This document shows, one piece after another, positions 15,390 through 23,639 of a stretch of 64,000 nt of DNA. Made by a program: the position numbers and the translations under genes. The notes under the pieces were generated by a model. That model worked only from the letters and a program-made list of their open reading frames with translations, was not told the DNA's origin and searched no databases. Positions within the stretch are counted from its first letter, which is position 1, and each line of letters begins with the position of its first letter. Source of the stretch: Planctomycetota bacterium (GTDB lineage: Bacteria > Planctomycetota > UBA1135 > GCA-002686595); NCBI GenBank assembly GCA_023150475.1, contig JAKLKU010000022.1:31074-95073 (forward strand), given 5' to 3'.

Positions 15390-17552
15390 GTGAAATCCCT
15401 TCCGTCGATCGATCCGCGCGCGCTCCGCGCCGCGAGCCGCACCTTCGTCCTTGCCGCGCTCGGGCTCGTCGCGTTCGCGCCGACCGCGCACGCTTACATC
15501 GGTCCGGGCGCGGGCATCGCGGCGGCGGGTTCCGTGCTCGTGCTCGCCGGCACGTTCCTGCTCGCGATCGGCATCGTGCTCACGTGGCCGCTGAAGGCCG
15601 CCGTGCGCTACGTCGCGAAACGCGGCGCGACCAAGCCCAAGGTCAAACGCGTCATCGTCATCGGTCTCGACGGTTTCGATCCGGGCCTCGCGAAGAAGTA
15701 CATGGACGAAGGGCGCATGCCGAACTTCGTCAAGCTCGCGAAGGACGGCATCTTCTCGCCGCTCGATACGGCGTGCCCGTCGATCTCGCCCGTCGCGTGG
15801 TCGACGTTCGCGACCGGCGTCGACGCGTCGCGGCACAACATCTACGACTTCCTCACGCGGGATCCCTGCTCGTACTTCCCGATCCTGTCGTCGACCGACA
15901 TCCGCTCGGTGCCGCGCACGCTGAACCTCGGCTTCGCCAAGGTGCCGTTCGGCCAGAAGCCCATCTATCGGAGCCTCCAGAAGAGCCAACCGTTCTGGAA
16001 GTTGCTCGGCGAGCGCTACGTGTGGTCGTCGATCATCCGCGTGCCGATCACCTTCCCGCCGCAGCCCTTCAAGAACGGCACGTTGCTGTCGGGCATGTGC
16101 GTGCCCGACCTGCTCGGCACGCAAGGCACGTTCTCGTTCTACTCGACCAAGACGCGGCCCGCCGGCACGCGCATCGGCGGCCAGCAGTACCAGATCCGTC
16201 GCAAGGGCAACGTGATCGAGTCGAACCTGACCGGGCCGCGCGGCGGAGACGGACACCCGCTGAAGTGCCCGTTCACGCTCGAGCTCGACGACGCGCAGAA
16301 GCGCGTCACGGTCAAGATCGGCAAGGACACCGCGACCGTCGGCGTGCGCGAGTACACGCCGTGGATGGTGATCCCGTTCGGCAAGATCCAAGGCATCGCG
16401 CGGCTCTACGTGCAGACGTGGGAGGGCGACGACTTCGAGCTCTACGTCACGCCGATCAACATCGATCCCGACGCTCCGGTGATGCCGATCAGTCACCCGT
16501 TCGTCTATTCGATCTACCTGGCGAAGCTGCACGGCCGTTTCGCGACGCTCGGGCTCGCCGAGGACACGTGGGCGCTCAACGAGCGCGTCGTCGACGAAGA
16601 AGCGTTCCTCAAGCAGGCCTGGCTGATCTACGAGGAGCGCAAGAAGCACCTGTGGGATGCGATCGAGAAGACGAAGTCGGGCTTCGTCACCGTCGTCTTC
16701 GACACGTCGGATCGCATCAGCCACATGTTCTATCGCTACCTCGACCCGACGCACCCGGCGAACGTGGGCAAGGACACGACCAAGTTCGTGAACGTGATCC
16801 CGGACACGTACGCGAAGATGGACGAGCTCGTCGGCGAAGTGCAGCGCAAGCTCGGGAACGATCCCGACACGGTGTTGATGGTCATCAGCGACCACGGCTT
16901 CTGCAATTTCCGCCGCGGCGTGAACCTCAACACGTGGCTCAAGGAGAACGGCTATCTCGTCCTGAAGGACGGCGCCGAGACTTCGCCCGACTGGTTCGCC
17001 AAGGTCGATTGGTCGAAGACCAAGGCGTTCACGCTCGGCCTCACCGGTGTCTTCATCAACCGCAAGGGTCGCGAAGGCAAGGGCATCGTCGAGAAGGGGC
17101 CGGAGCTCGACAAGCTCTGCCACGAGCTCAAGGAGCAGCTCGAAGCGCTGCGCGATCCGGTCGATGGCCAACCGGTGATCAAGGAAGTGTTCCTGACGCG
17201 CGAAGCGCACAAGGGACCGTACGCCGACCTCGCGCCCGAGCTCCTGATCGGCTACCACCGCGGCTTCCGCCATTCGTGGGAGTGCGCGACCGGCGCCGTC
17301 ACGAAGGAAGTGTTCAGCGACAACACGCGTTCGTGGTCGGGTGACCACTGCGTCGATCCGCGGCTCGTGCCCGGCGTCTTCTGGTGCAACCGGAAGATCG
17401 ACAAGCCGAACCCGGCGTTGATCGACCTCGCGCCGACGGTGCTCGACCTCTTCGGCATCCAGATCCCGCACTACATGCAGGGCAAGCCGCTCTTCGGCGG
17501 CGCGCCGGCGGCGAAGCCCGCCGCGCCTGCGAAGCAGAAGGTGAACGCATGA
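15390..17552 (+). CDS. Membrane-anchored type I phosphodiesterase / nucleotide pyrophosphatase-like protein 1
   Basis: A 720-residue alkaline-phosphatase-superfamily protein with GTG start. The N-terminus has two hydrophobic segments (about 19-35 and 44-68), then a basic stretch. The catalytic domain begins RVIVIGLDGFDPGL (metal ligand D94). SPVAWSTFATG holds the Ser/Thr nucleophile region and LMVISDHGFCNFRRGVNLNTWLKENGYL is the second metal site, typical of the Phosphodiest/AP family. The last 30 residues are Ala/Pro-rich. It probably hydrolyses or transfers a phospho- or sulfo-ester group at the outer face of the membrane. The substrate is not evident. The stop overlaps the next gene's ATG (ATGA at 17549), so the two are translationally coupled. 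Confidence 0.82.
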   Translation: MKSLPSIDPRALRAASRTFVLAALGLVAFAPTAHAYIGPGAGIAAAGSVLVLAGTFLLAIGIVLTWPLKAAVRYVAKRGATKPKVKRVIVIGLDGFDPGLAKKYMDEGRMPNFVKLAKDGIFSPLDTACPSISPVAWSTFATGVDASRHNIYDFLTRDPCSYFPILSSTDIRSVPRTLNLGFAKVPFGQKPIYRSLQKSQPFWKLLGERYVWSSIIRVPITFPPQPFKNGTLLSGMCVPDLLGTQGTFSFYSTKTRPAGTRIGGQQYQIRRKGNVIESNLTGPRGGDGHPLKCPFTLELDDAQKRVTVKIGKDTATVGVREYTPWMVIPFGKIQGIARLYVQTWEGDDFELYVTPINIDPDAPVMPISHPFVYSIYLAKLHGRFATLGLAEDTWALNERVVDEEAFLKQAWLIYEERKKHLWDAIEKTKSGFVTVVFDTSDRISHMFYRYLDPTHPANVGKDTTKFVNVIPDTYAKMDELVGEVQRKLGNDPDTVLMVISDHGFCNFRRGVNLNTWLKENGYLVLKDGAETSPDWFAKVDWSKTKAFTLGLTGVFINRKGREGKGIVEKGPELDKLCHELKEQLEALRDPVDGQPVIKEVFLTREAHKGPYADLAPELLIGYHRGFRHSWECATGAVTKEVFSDNTRSWSGDHCVDPRLVPGVFWCNRKIDKPNPALIDLAPTVLDLFGIQIPHYMQGKPLFGGAPAAKPAAPAKQKVNA

Positions 17553-19681
17553 GGTTCCCGCGCTGGACGACCTATCCGGCGGTCGCGCTGCTCGTCGGGA
17601 TGATCGTGATCGCGGTGCCGACGCCGCGTGGATTCCGTTACGACAGTTCCGTGCCGGCGCCCGACCGCCAGCGCGTGGTCGTGATCGGCGTCGACGGACT
17701 CGACCCGGAGATCCTCGCGGAGACGATCGAGCGCTATCCCGAGCACACGAAGCACTGGGCTGCGCTCGCCGCGATGCAGGGCATCCACTCGCTCGGCACG
17801 TCGAATCCGCCGCAGTCGCCGGTCGCGTGGTCGAACTTCATCACCGGTCGCAATCCGGGCGGTCACGGCATCTACGACTTCATCCACCGCGACCTGACGA
17901 CGCGCATGGCCGTGCCGTCGACGACCAAAGCGACCGAAGCGCACTCGATCTCCCTCTTCGACGGTTGGATCCTGCCGCTCTTCGGCGGCGACACGCTCTC
18001 CAATCGCAGCGGCGATTCGTTCTGGAGCCTGTTGCGCAAGGCCGGCGTCCCCGCGGACGTGTGGCGCGTTCCGGCGAACTTCCCGGTCGAAGAGTCCCTC
18101 GGCCTCTCGTTCTCCGGGATGATGACGCCCGCGCTCGACTCGGCGTACGGCGAGTTCACGTTCTACACGACGAATCCGCCGACCGACGCGCGGCTCACCG
18201 AGCACAAGATTCGCGCCGTGTCGGTGCGCAACGGCGTCGTCAACTCGTTCCTCGAAGGACCGCCGAACGCGTTCAAGGCGGTCGACGAGAAGACGCACGA
18301 ACCGCCGTCGGTCACGGTGCCGCTCAAGGTCTACGTCGACGAAGCCGCGGGCGGCGCGGCGGTCGAGCTCGACGGCCAAGTGGTCGTCCTGCGGCCCGGC
18401 GAGTGGAGCGAGTTCGTCTCGGTCAACTTCAGCTCGTTGCCCGCGCACCTCGCGGACGTCGGCGGCATCGTGCGCTTCTACCTGCGCAGCGTGACGCCCG
18501 AGTTCGAGATGTACGCCTCGCCGGTCAACATCGATCCCGCGGCGCCGGCCGCGCCGGTCAGCGAACCCGCGGACGCGAGCGCCGAGCTCGCCGCGCTGCC
18601 GCCGGACGGCATCGGTCCGTACTACACGCAAGGCATGGCGGAGGACGTCGGCGCGCTCAAGGCCGAGATGCTGACGCCGCCCGAGTTCATGGACCAAGCG
18701 CAGCTCGTCCACGACGAGAGCGAGCGCATGCTCGACTGGGCGCTCGACCGCTACCTCGAGAAGCAAGCGGGCGGTCTGCTCTTCTTCTACTTCTCGTCCG
18801 TCGACTTGTGCTGCCACATGATGTGGCGCCACTCCGACGAGCAGCACCCGCACCACGATCCGGTCTTCGCCGCGCAGGACTCCTCGAAGTGGTCGAAACG
18901 CGCGGGCAGCACGTGGAAGGACACCGTCCACGACCTCTACTTGCGCATGGATCCGGTGATCGGCCACATCGTCGAGCGCGTCGGCCCCGATGCGACGCTG
19001 ATCGTGATGAGCGACCACGGCTTCGCGCCGTACCGCCGCAAGTTCAGCCTCAACACGTGGCTGCTCGAGAACGGCTACCTCGTGCTGAAGGACGGCGCGA
19101 CGAAGGAGCTCGCGGAAAGCGATCCGAAGCACCGCCCGGTCTACTTGAACGAAGTCGACTGGTCGAAGACGCGCGCGTACGGCATGGGCTTCCAAGGGCT
19201 CTACCTGAACCTTGCCGGGCGCGAGCTCGACGACCCGCAGACGCCCGAGGACGAGAGCGGCATCGTGCAGCGCGGCGCGGAAGCCGACGCGTTGACGGCG
19301 GAGCTGAAGCAGAAGCTCGAAGCGTTGAACGACGAGAAGACCGGCGAGCGCGTGGTCCTGCGCTGCGACCGCGCGGGCGACGTGTACTCGGGCGATCGCG
19401 TCGCGGACGCTCCCGATCTCGTGGTCGGCTACAATGCGAATTACGGCAACAGCGACGAGGCGTCCGTCGGACGGATCCCCGACGCCGTGCTCTCCGACAA
19501 CCTGGGCGGCACCTTCAACGGCAGCCACTTGATGGCTCCCGACGTGGTGCAGGGCATCCTGATGTCCAACCGTCCGGTGCGGCCGGGGACGCACGGTCTC
19601 GAGGACCTGACCGTCGAGATCCTCTCGCGCTACGGCGTCCAACCGGGGCCCGGCATGACCGGCCATCCGGTGCTCCAGTGA
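17549..19681 (+). CDS. Membrane-anchored type I phosphodiesterase / nucleotide pyrophosphatase-like protein 2
   Basis: A 710-residue paralogue of the preceding protein, started at the ATG in the ATGA overlap. It has one N-terminal membrane segment (about residues 9-24), then RVVVIGVDGLDPEIL with metal ligand D49, NPPQSPVAWSNFITGRNPGGHGIYDFIHRD, and LIVMSDHGFAPYRRKFSLNTWLLENGYLVLKDG. The final ~25 residues close the domain without a tail, unlike copy 1. Having two non-identical enzymes of the same family in one operon suggests consecutive steps or a heterodimer. The 64-residue gene starts 22 bp downstream. Confidence 0.82.
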   Translation: MRFPRWTTYPAVALLVGMIVIAVPTPRGFRYDSSVPAPDRQRVVVIGVDGLDPEILAETIERYPEHTKHWAALAAMQGIHSLGTSNPPQSPVAWSNFITGRNPGGHGIYDFIHRDLTTRMAVPSTTKATEAHSISLFDGWILPLFGGDTLSNRSGDSFWSLLRKAGVPADVWRVPANFPVEESLGLSFSGMMTPALDSAYGEFTFYTTNPPTDARLTEHKIRAVSVRNGVVNSFLEGPPNAFKAVDEKTHEPPSVTVPLKVYVDEAAGGAAVELDGQVVVLRPGEWSEFVSVNFSSLPAHLADVGGIVRFYLRSVTPEFEMYASPVNIDPAAPAAPVSEPADASAELAALPPDGIGPYYTQGMAEDVGALKAEMLTPPEFMDQAQLVHDESERMLDWALDRYLEKQAGGLLFFYFSSVDLCCHMMWRHSDEQHPHHDPVFAAQDSSKWSKRAGSTWKDTVHDLYLRMDPVIGHIVERVGPDATLIVMSDHGFAPYRRKFSLNTWLLENGYLVLKDGATKELAESDPKHRPVYLNEVDWSKTRAYGMGFQGLYLNLAGRELDDPQTPEDESGIVQRGAEADALTAELKQKLEALNDEKTGERVVLRCDRAGDVYSGDRVADAPDLVVGYNANYGNSDEASVGRIPDAVLSDNLGGTFNGSHLMAPDVVQGILMSNRPVRPGTHGLEDLTVEILSRYGVQPGPGMTGHPVLQ

Positions 19682-19703
19682 ACTCGAACGAAAGGAACCA
19701 GCC

Positions 19704-19898
19704 ATGTTCGGCGGACCGAAGATCAAGATCGACAAGGACCTCCTCGAGCGCGTGAAGAAGATCAGCGAGCTCGCCGGCTACGCGAGCCCCGAGGAGTTCA
19801 TCGTGCACTGCGTCGAGAAGGAGCTCGCCCAGTTCGAAGGCGCGCAATCCGACGCGGAGATCACCGAGAAGCTGAAGGGCCTCGGCTACATCAGCTGA
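19704..19898 (+). CDS. Small RHH-like helical protein (64 aa)
   Basis: MFGGPKIKIDKDLLERVKKISELAGY... A short strand (KIKID) followed by two helices, the second being SPEEFIVHCVEKEL, then a linker and the C-terminal EKLKGLGYIS. The strand-helix-helix order resembles a ribbon-helix-helix (CopG/Arc) protein, which would bind DNA as a dimer. The last ten residues also resemble the LGY-type tail seen after many sulfatase domains. The partial gene at 1-198 is a relative. A strong GAAAGGA ribosome site lies before the ATG. Candidate roles are operon regulator or small subunit of the phosphodiesterases; neither is shown. Confidence 0.65.
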   Translation: MFGGPKIKIDKDLLERVKKISELAGYASPEEFIVHCVEKELAQFEGAQSDAEITEKLKGLGYIS

Positions 19899-19931
19899 CC
19901 CCGCGCTCCCCATCCGCCACCGTCCCCCGGG

Positions 19932-20825
19932 ATGAACGCGCTCAACGCCTTCTTCAACACTCTGTTCGACTGGGTGCTGCTGCCGCTCGAGAAGATCGGG
20001 CCGCGCACGGCGCTCGTCGTCGTCTCCGGCGTGTTCGGCGTGCTCGCGCTCGCGATCTTCAAGTTCATCTCGTTCCAGAAGGGCATCGCCTCGGTCAAGG
20101 ACCGCATCAAGGGTCACATGATCGAGATCCGGATCTTCCAAGACGATCTCGCGGTCGTCGCGAGCGCGGTCGGCAAGGTGCTGTTCCGCAACGTGCAGTA
20201 CCTCGCGCTCAACTTCGGCCCGTTCATCCCGCTCGCCGTGCCGTTCCTGTTCGTCAGCGCGCAGCTCGTGACGCGTTACGCGTACGAACCGGCGCGAGTC
20301 GTCGCGGCGGACGCGCAGCTCTTGCCCGGGCAAGGCACCATGCTCGAGGTGCGGCTCGCGGAAGGCCACGAACGCGAGATCGCCGAGCTCGAAATCGTGT
20401 TGCCGCCGGGCGTCAAGGCTCTGTCGCCGCTGGTGCGCAACGAATACGAAGGTCGCGCGTTCCAGGAGATCGTCGCGAACGTCGCGGGCGAGCACGTGCT
20501 CGAGTTCCGCCTCGCGAACGGCGCTCGCGAGACGAAGACCTTCCTCGCCGGCCGCGTCGAAGGCGCCGCGCCTCGCGCGATGCAGCCGCGGCGCGTCACG
20601 ACCTCGGAATGGTGGAACCTCGGCGCGCCCGAAGACTGCGCGACACTCTGGCCCGCCGAGCCCGCCTTCGACGGCGCGTCCTCGTTCCGCTCGATCGCCT
20701 TCCGTTACCCCGACAGCGACCTCGGCTGGTTGCCCGGCGGCGAAGGCGGCGTGTTGCTCGTGTTCGTGGTCGCGTCGATGGTCTTCGGCATCGCAGCGCT
20801 GAAGCCGCTCGGCGTCACGATCTGA
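19932..20825 (+). CDS. Oxa1/EMC3-like integral membrane protein
   Basis: A 297-residue membrane protein. The opening NTLFDWVLLPLEKIGPRTALVVVSGVFGVLALAIFKFIS gives TM1 (about 27-45). It is followed by a charged cytoplasmic hairpin (SVKDRIKGHMIEIRIFQDD, about 55-72) and a second TM around 95-115. A soluble C-terminal beta domain ends in a last TM (about 274-292). A TM plus charged coiled hairpin before the next TM is the layout of the EMC3/TMCO1/YidC (Oxa1) superfamily. It may insert or partner the two membrane-anchored phosphodiesterases of the operon. Family assignment is by pattern and moderately sure. The stop overlaps the next ATG (TGATG). Confidence 0.6.
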   Translation: MNALNAFFNTLFDWVLLPLEKIGPRTALVVVSGVFGVLALAIFKFISFQKGIASVKDRIKGHMIEIRIFQDDLAVVASAVGKVLFRNVQYLALNFGPFIPLAVPFLFVSAQLVTRYAYEPARVVAADAQLLPGQGTMLEVRLAEGHEREIAELEIVLPPGVKALSPLVRNEYEGRAFQEIVANVAGEHVLEFRLANGARETKTFLAGRVEGAAPRAMQPRRVTTSEWWNLGAPEDCATLWPAEPAFDGASSFRSIAFRYPDSDLGWLPGGEGGVLLVFVVASMVFGIAALKPLGVTI

Positions 20826-21388
20826 TGTTCTCCGCCGGCATCGAACGCGCGATCCACGTCTCGATCGCGGCGCACGCGGGGCAGAAGCGCAAGGGCTCGG
20901 TCGACACGCCCTACGTCGTCCATCCGATCCACGTGGCTCTTTTGCTCGCACGGCACGGCGCGGACGAAGAGCTCGTCCAAGCCGGCTTGCTGCACGACGT
21001 CGTCGAGGACTGCCCGGACCAGTGGAATCTGGCGCGGATCGCCGAGGAGTTCGGCCCGCGCGTCGCCGCGATCGTCGGCGACCTCACCGAGGACAAGTCG
21101 AAGACTTGGGAGGAGCGCAAACGCTGGGCGGTCGAGCACGTCGCGCACATGTCGACGGAAGGTGCGATGGTGAAGGCCGCCGACAAGCTCCACAACCTCT
21201 CCGCGTTGCTCGAAGAACTCTCGACGAACGCCGATCACTCCGCCGTGTGGGCGAAGTTCAAGGGCGGCCGAGAGCGCACGCTCGCGATGTCGGGCGAACT
21301 CGTCGACGCGCTGCACGCGCGCCTCGGTTCGACGTTGTCGGCCGAGCTCGCGCGCACGATGCAAGCGCTGCTCGACGTTGCTCGTTGA
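20825..21388 (+). CDS. HD-domain phosphohydrolase (SpoT/MESH1-like)
   Basis: A 187-residue protein with the HD metal-site series of (p)ppGpp hydrolases: HPIHVALLLARHG (H33), AGLLHDVVEDC (H57, D58, E61, D62) and KAADKLHNLSALLEEL (D120). It has no synthetase, TGS or ACT domain, so it resembles the small alarmone hydrolases. The ATG at 20825 overlaps the stop of the membrane protein gene by one base, implying coupling. The substrate could be ppGpp or another nucleotide. Its place in the phosphodiesterase operon is unusual. Confidence 0.82.
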   Translation: MFSAGIERAIHVSIAAHAGQKRKGSVDTPYVVHPIHVALLLARHGADEELVQAGLLHDVVEDCPDQWNLARIAEEFGPRVAAIVGDLTEDKSKTWEERKRWAVEHVAHMSTEGAMVKAADKLHNLSALLEELSTNADHSAVWAKFKGGRERTLAMSGELVDALHARLGSTLSAELARTMQALLDVAR

Positions 21389-21395
21389 AGCGTGC

Positions 21396-21447
21396 CGAGG
21401 TCGGCGCGAGGTGTGCGCCGAGCTCGTTTGCCCGAACTCGACCTCGG
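21396..21447. terminator. Compound hairpin between convergent genes
   Basis: CCGAGGTCG (21396) pairs with CGACCTCGG (21439), and an inner GGCGC / GCGCC pair lies within. It fills the gap between the HD gene and the convergent CysQ-like gene, so it may terminate both. Confidence 0.4.
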
Positions 21448-21452
21448 TTCGT

Positions 21453-22286
21453 TCAGGCGCTCAACGCGCCGGAGCTCTCGAGCGCCGCGAGCACGCGCTG
21501 CTTCCACGCGGCGCGGCAGACCACGAGCTCGTGGTTCTTCGGGTCGGCTTGGTTGTAGCGGTGCTCTTCACCGCGCAGCTTGCACACGACCCAGCCGAGT
21601 GCGCGCGCGATCACTTCCGGCGCGCACGTGTCCCATTCCTTCAGGCCCTTCTTGTGCACGTAGACGTCGGCGTCGCCGGCGAAGAGCCGCGAGACCTTGT
21701 AGCCGACGCTGCCCATCGGCAACTGCTCCTTCACGCCGAGCGCTTCGCAGAAGCGTCCCGTCCACTCCGGCGTGTGGCTGCGCGACACGACGATCTTCGG
21801 CGACGCGGGCGACGGCGAATCGCCGCGGACGAGCTGCTTCGCCGGGCCGTGCGCACCTTCGATGCCCGCGCGTTCGTGACCCGGGAGGCACACCGCCCAC
21901 ATCACTTCGTCGGTCGCCGGCAGTGCGACGGCGCCGAGCGCGGGCCGTCCGTCGAGCGTCAGCGCCACGTGGACGGCGAAGTCGTGGCGCACTTCGCTGA
22001 ACTCCTTCGTGCCGTCGAGCGGATCGACGATCCACGCGCGGCGCTTGGCGAGCCGCTCCTTCGAATCGGCGGTCTCCTCGGAGAGCAAGCCATCGTCGGG
22101 GTAGCGTCCGCGGAGGTACCCTTGGAGGAAGCCGTCCGCCGCTTGGTCGCCGATGTCCGCGAGCATGGCGTCCTTCCAACGGCCGCTCGCGCGTAAGCCC
22201 ATCGCTCGCCGGCCGGCGATGCGCGCGGCTTGGATCGCGAAGGCCAGGTCTCGGTCCAGGTGCACGGCTTCGGACGTGTTCGTCAT
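21453..22286 (-). CDS. cysQ: 3'(2'),5'-bisphosphate nucleotidase CysQ-like (inositol monophosphatase family)
   Basis: A 277-residue member of the lithium-sensitive phosphatase family. The metal-binding motifs are DGLLSEETADS (E70, E71) and WIVDPLDGTKEFSE (D88, D91), and a C-terminal GDADVYVHKKGLKEWDTCAPEVIARALGW block supplies the last Asp. The KEF after DGT is typical of CysQ/PAP phosphatases rather than inositol phosphatases (usually NF). It would remove the 3' phosphate from PAP, the by-product of PAPS use, fitting the sat/cysC operon at the window start. An inositol phosphatase role is less likely but not excluded. It is the last gene of a long minus-strand run. Confidence 0.8.
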   Translation of the reverse strand: MTNTSEAVHLDRDLAFAIQAARIAGRRAMGLRASGRWKDAMLADIGDQAADGFLQGYLRGRYPDDGLLSEETADSKERLAKRRAWIVDPLDGTKEFSEVRHDFAVHVALTLDGRPALGAVALPATDEVMWAVCLPGHERAGIEGAHGPAKQLVRGDSPSPASPKIVVSRSHTPEWTGRFCEALGVKEQLPMGSVGYKVSRLFAGDADVYVHKKGLKEWDTCAPEVIARALGWVVCKLRGEEHRYNQADPKNHELVVCRAAWKQRVLAALESSGALSA

Positions 22287-22358
22287 GGCGCATGTGTCGG
22301 CGAATCGCCGTTCGAAGTCAAGCGTGCGCGGCGTTCCGCGCAGGAGCGCGTGACCGGT

Positions 22359-23639
22359 TCACTTGCCGCGCGCGGCAGTGTCCTCGAGCAGTCGTTTCGC
22401 GATGGCTTCGGCGAGCAGACGATTCCCTTCGTCGCCGAAGTGGCAGTTGTCGTAGTAGAGCGTCTGCTCGACGTCCGCGAAGATCCGCGAAGCATCGAGG
22501 AACGGCACGCCTCGACGCGCGAGCTCGGCGCCGCCGGCGCGGAGCAAGGGATAGCCCTTCTTGGCGCCTTCCATCCACGACACGTGGGCCGTTCCGTTCT
22601 TCCGTTCGTCGTCGGTCAGCGGTTTCGAGCCTTCGTCGTGCAGCGTCGGCTGGAGCACGTGGAGGAAGCGGATGCCGCGGGCACGGCAGGCGCTCCACAT
22701 CGAGATCGAACCTTCCATCCACGCTTCGACCGAGCGCCGCCGAGCCTCTTCGACGCCGCCACGGAATGGCGGACCGCGCTCCACGCGCCCGACGTGCTCG
22801 TTCGCGAAGGTCTGCGTCAGCTCGTCGTAGGCGCTGCCGGCTTCCGTCTGCAGTCGTGCGAGCCGGCGGAGCACGAGAGTACCCGCGAGCGCGCTGCCGT
22901 CGAGTCTCCAATCGAGCGCGAACTTGCCGAGCTCGACGACGCGGCGCTGCTTCGCGCGAACGTCGACCATGCGATCGAGCACTCCCGGTCGCGAGAGCGG
23001 ATTCGCGGCGAACAGCAGCCAGTTCGAGCTCCACGGATAGAGCGGGTGCGTCCGCTCCGCGAAGTTCTGCGCGGCGATCGCGACGTCGTTGAAGCCGTCG
23101 ATCAGGATCACGATCTCGGGCTCGACTCCGATCGAGAGCTCGTACGCGAGCACGTTCGCGGACTGAGGTTGCTTGTACGCGCCGCGGCCCCCGAGGAGGA
23201 TGCGGATCGGGCCCTGTCGGAACTCCGGCGACGCGCGCAGCAGTTCGTTCATCCGGCGCGTGCCCGTGCCGCAGAAGAGCGCCGACACCGAACCTCCGAC
23301 GACCAACACGTCGACGCCCTTCTCGGCTTGGCTCGCCGTCGCGTCCCTGCTCATCTGCGTCTGCATCGCGAGCGTGTCGAAGCCGAAGTACGGGTGCAGC
23401 ACCTCCGTTTCGCCGGCTTGCGTCTCCGGGGCAGGCGACTCTTGCGTCGTCGGCAGGCGGCTCGTCAGCGAAGTGACTCGCGCCGTGATGTCGCCGCGCA
23501 CGGCCTCGCCGTCCCAGGCTCGTCCGTCGACGGCGAACCAGATGCGCACCCCGACTTCGAGCAGCGCGAGCAGGATCGAGACGCTGCACGCGGCGAGGAC
23601 GAGCTTGAACGGCAATCGCCGCTTCGGCGCCGAGGTCAT
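22359..23639 (-). CDS. Membrane-anchored SGNH/GDSL-like hydrolase, tandem copy A
   Basis: A 426-residue protein with an N-terminal membrane anchor (about 11-29). The SGNH block I is VDVLVVGGSVSALF with nucleophile S117, the middle block is IVILIDGFNDVA, and the catalytic D397/H400 are in LYYDNCHFGDEGNRLLAE. It probably acts outside the cytoplasmic membrane on acylated or acetylated envelope polymers. The DxxH triad end and the block I Ser are intact. It follows a paralogue with a 4-bp ATGA overlap, so the pair is co-translated. Confidence 0.75.
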   Translation of the reverse strand: MTSAPKRRLPFKLVLAACSVSILLALLEVGVRIWFAVDGRAWDGEAVRGDITARVTSLTSRLPTTQESPAPETQAGETEVLHPYFGFDTLAMQTQMSRDATASQAEKGVDVLVVGGSVSALFCGTGTRRMNELLRASPEFRQGPIRILLGGRGAYKQPQSANVLAYELSIGVEPEIVILIDGFNDVAIAAQNFAERTHPLYPWSSNWLLFAANPLSRPGVLDRMVDVRAKQRRVVELGKFALDWRLDGSALAGTLVLRRLARLQTEAGSAYDELTQTFANEHVGRVERGPPFRGGVEEARRRSVEAWMEGSISMWSACRARGIRFLHVLQPTLHDEGSKPLTDDERKNGTAHVSWMEGAKKGYPLLRAGGAELARRGVPFLDASRIFADVEQTLYYDNCHFGDEGNRLLAEAIAKRLLEDTAARGK

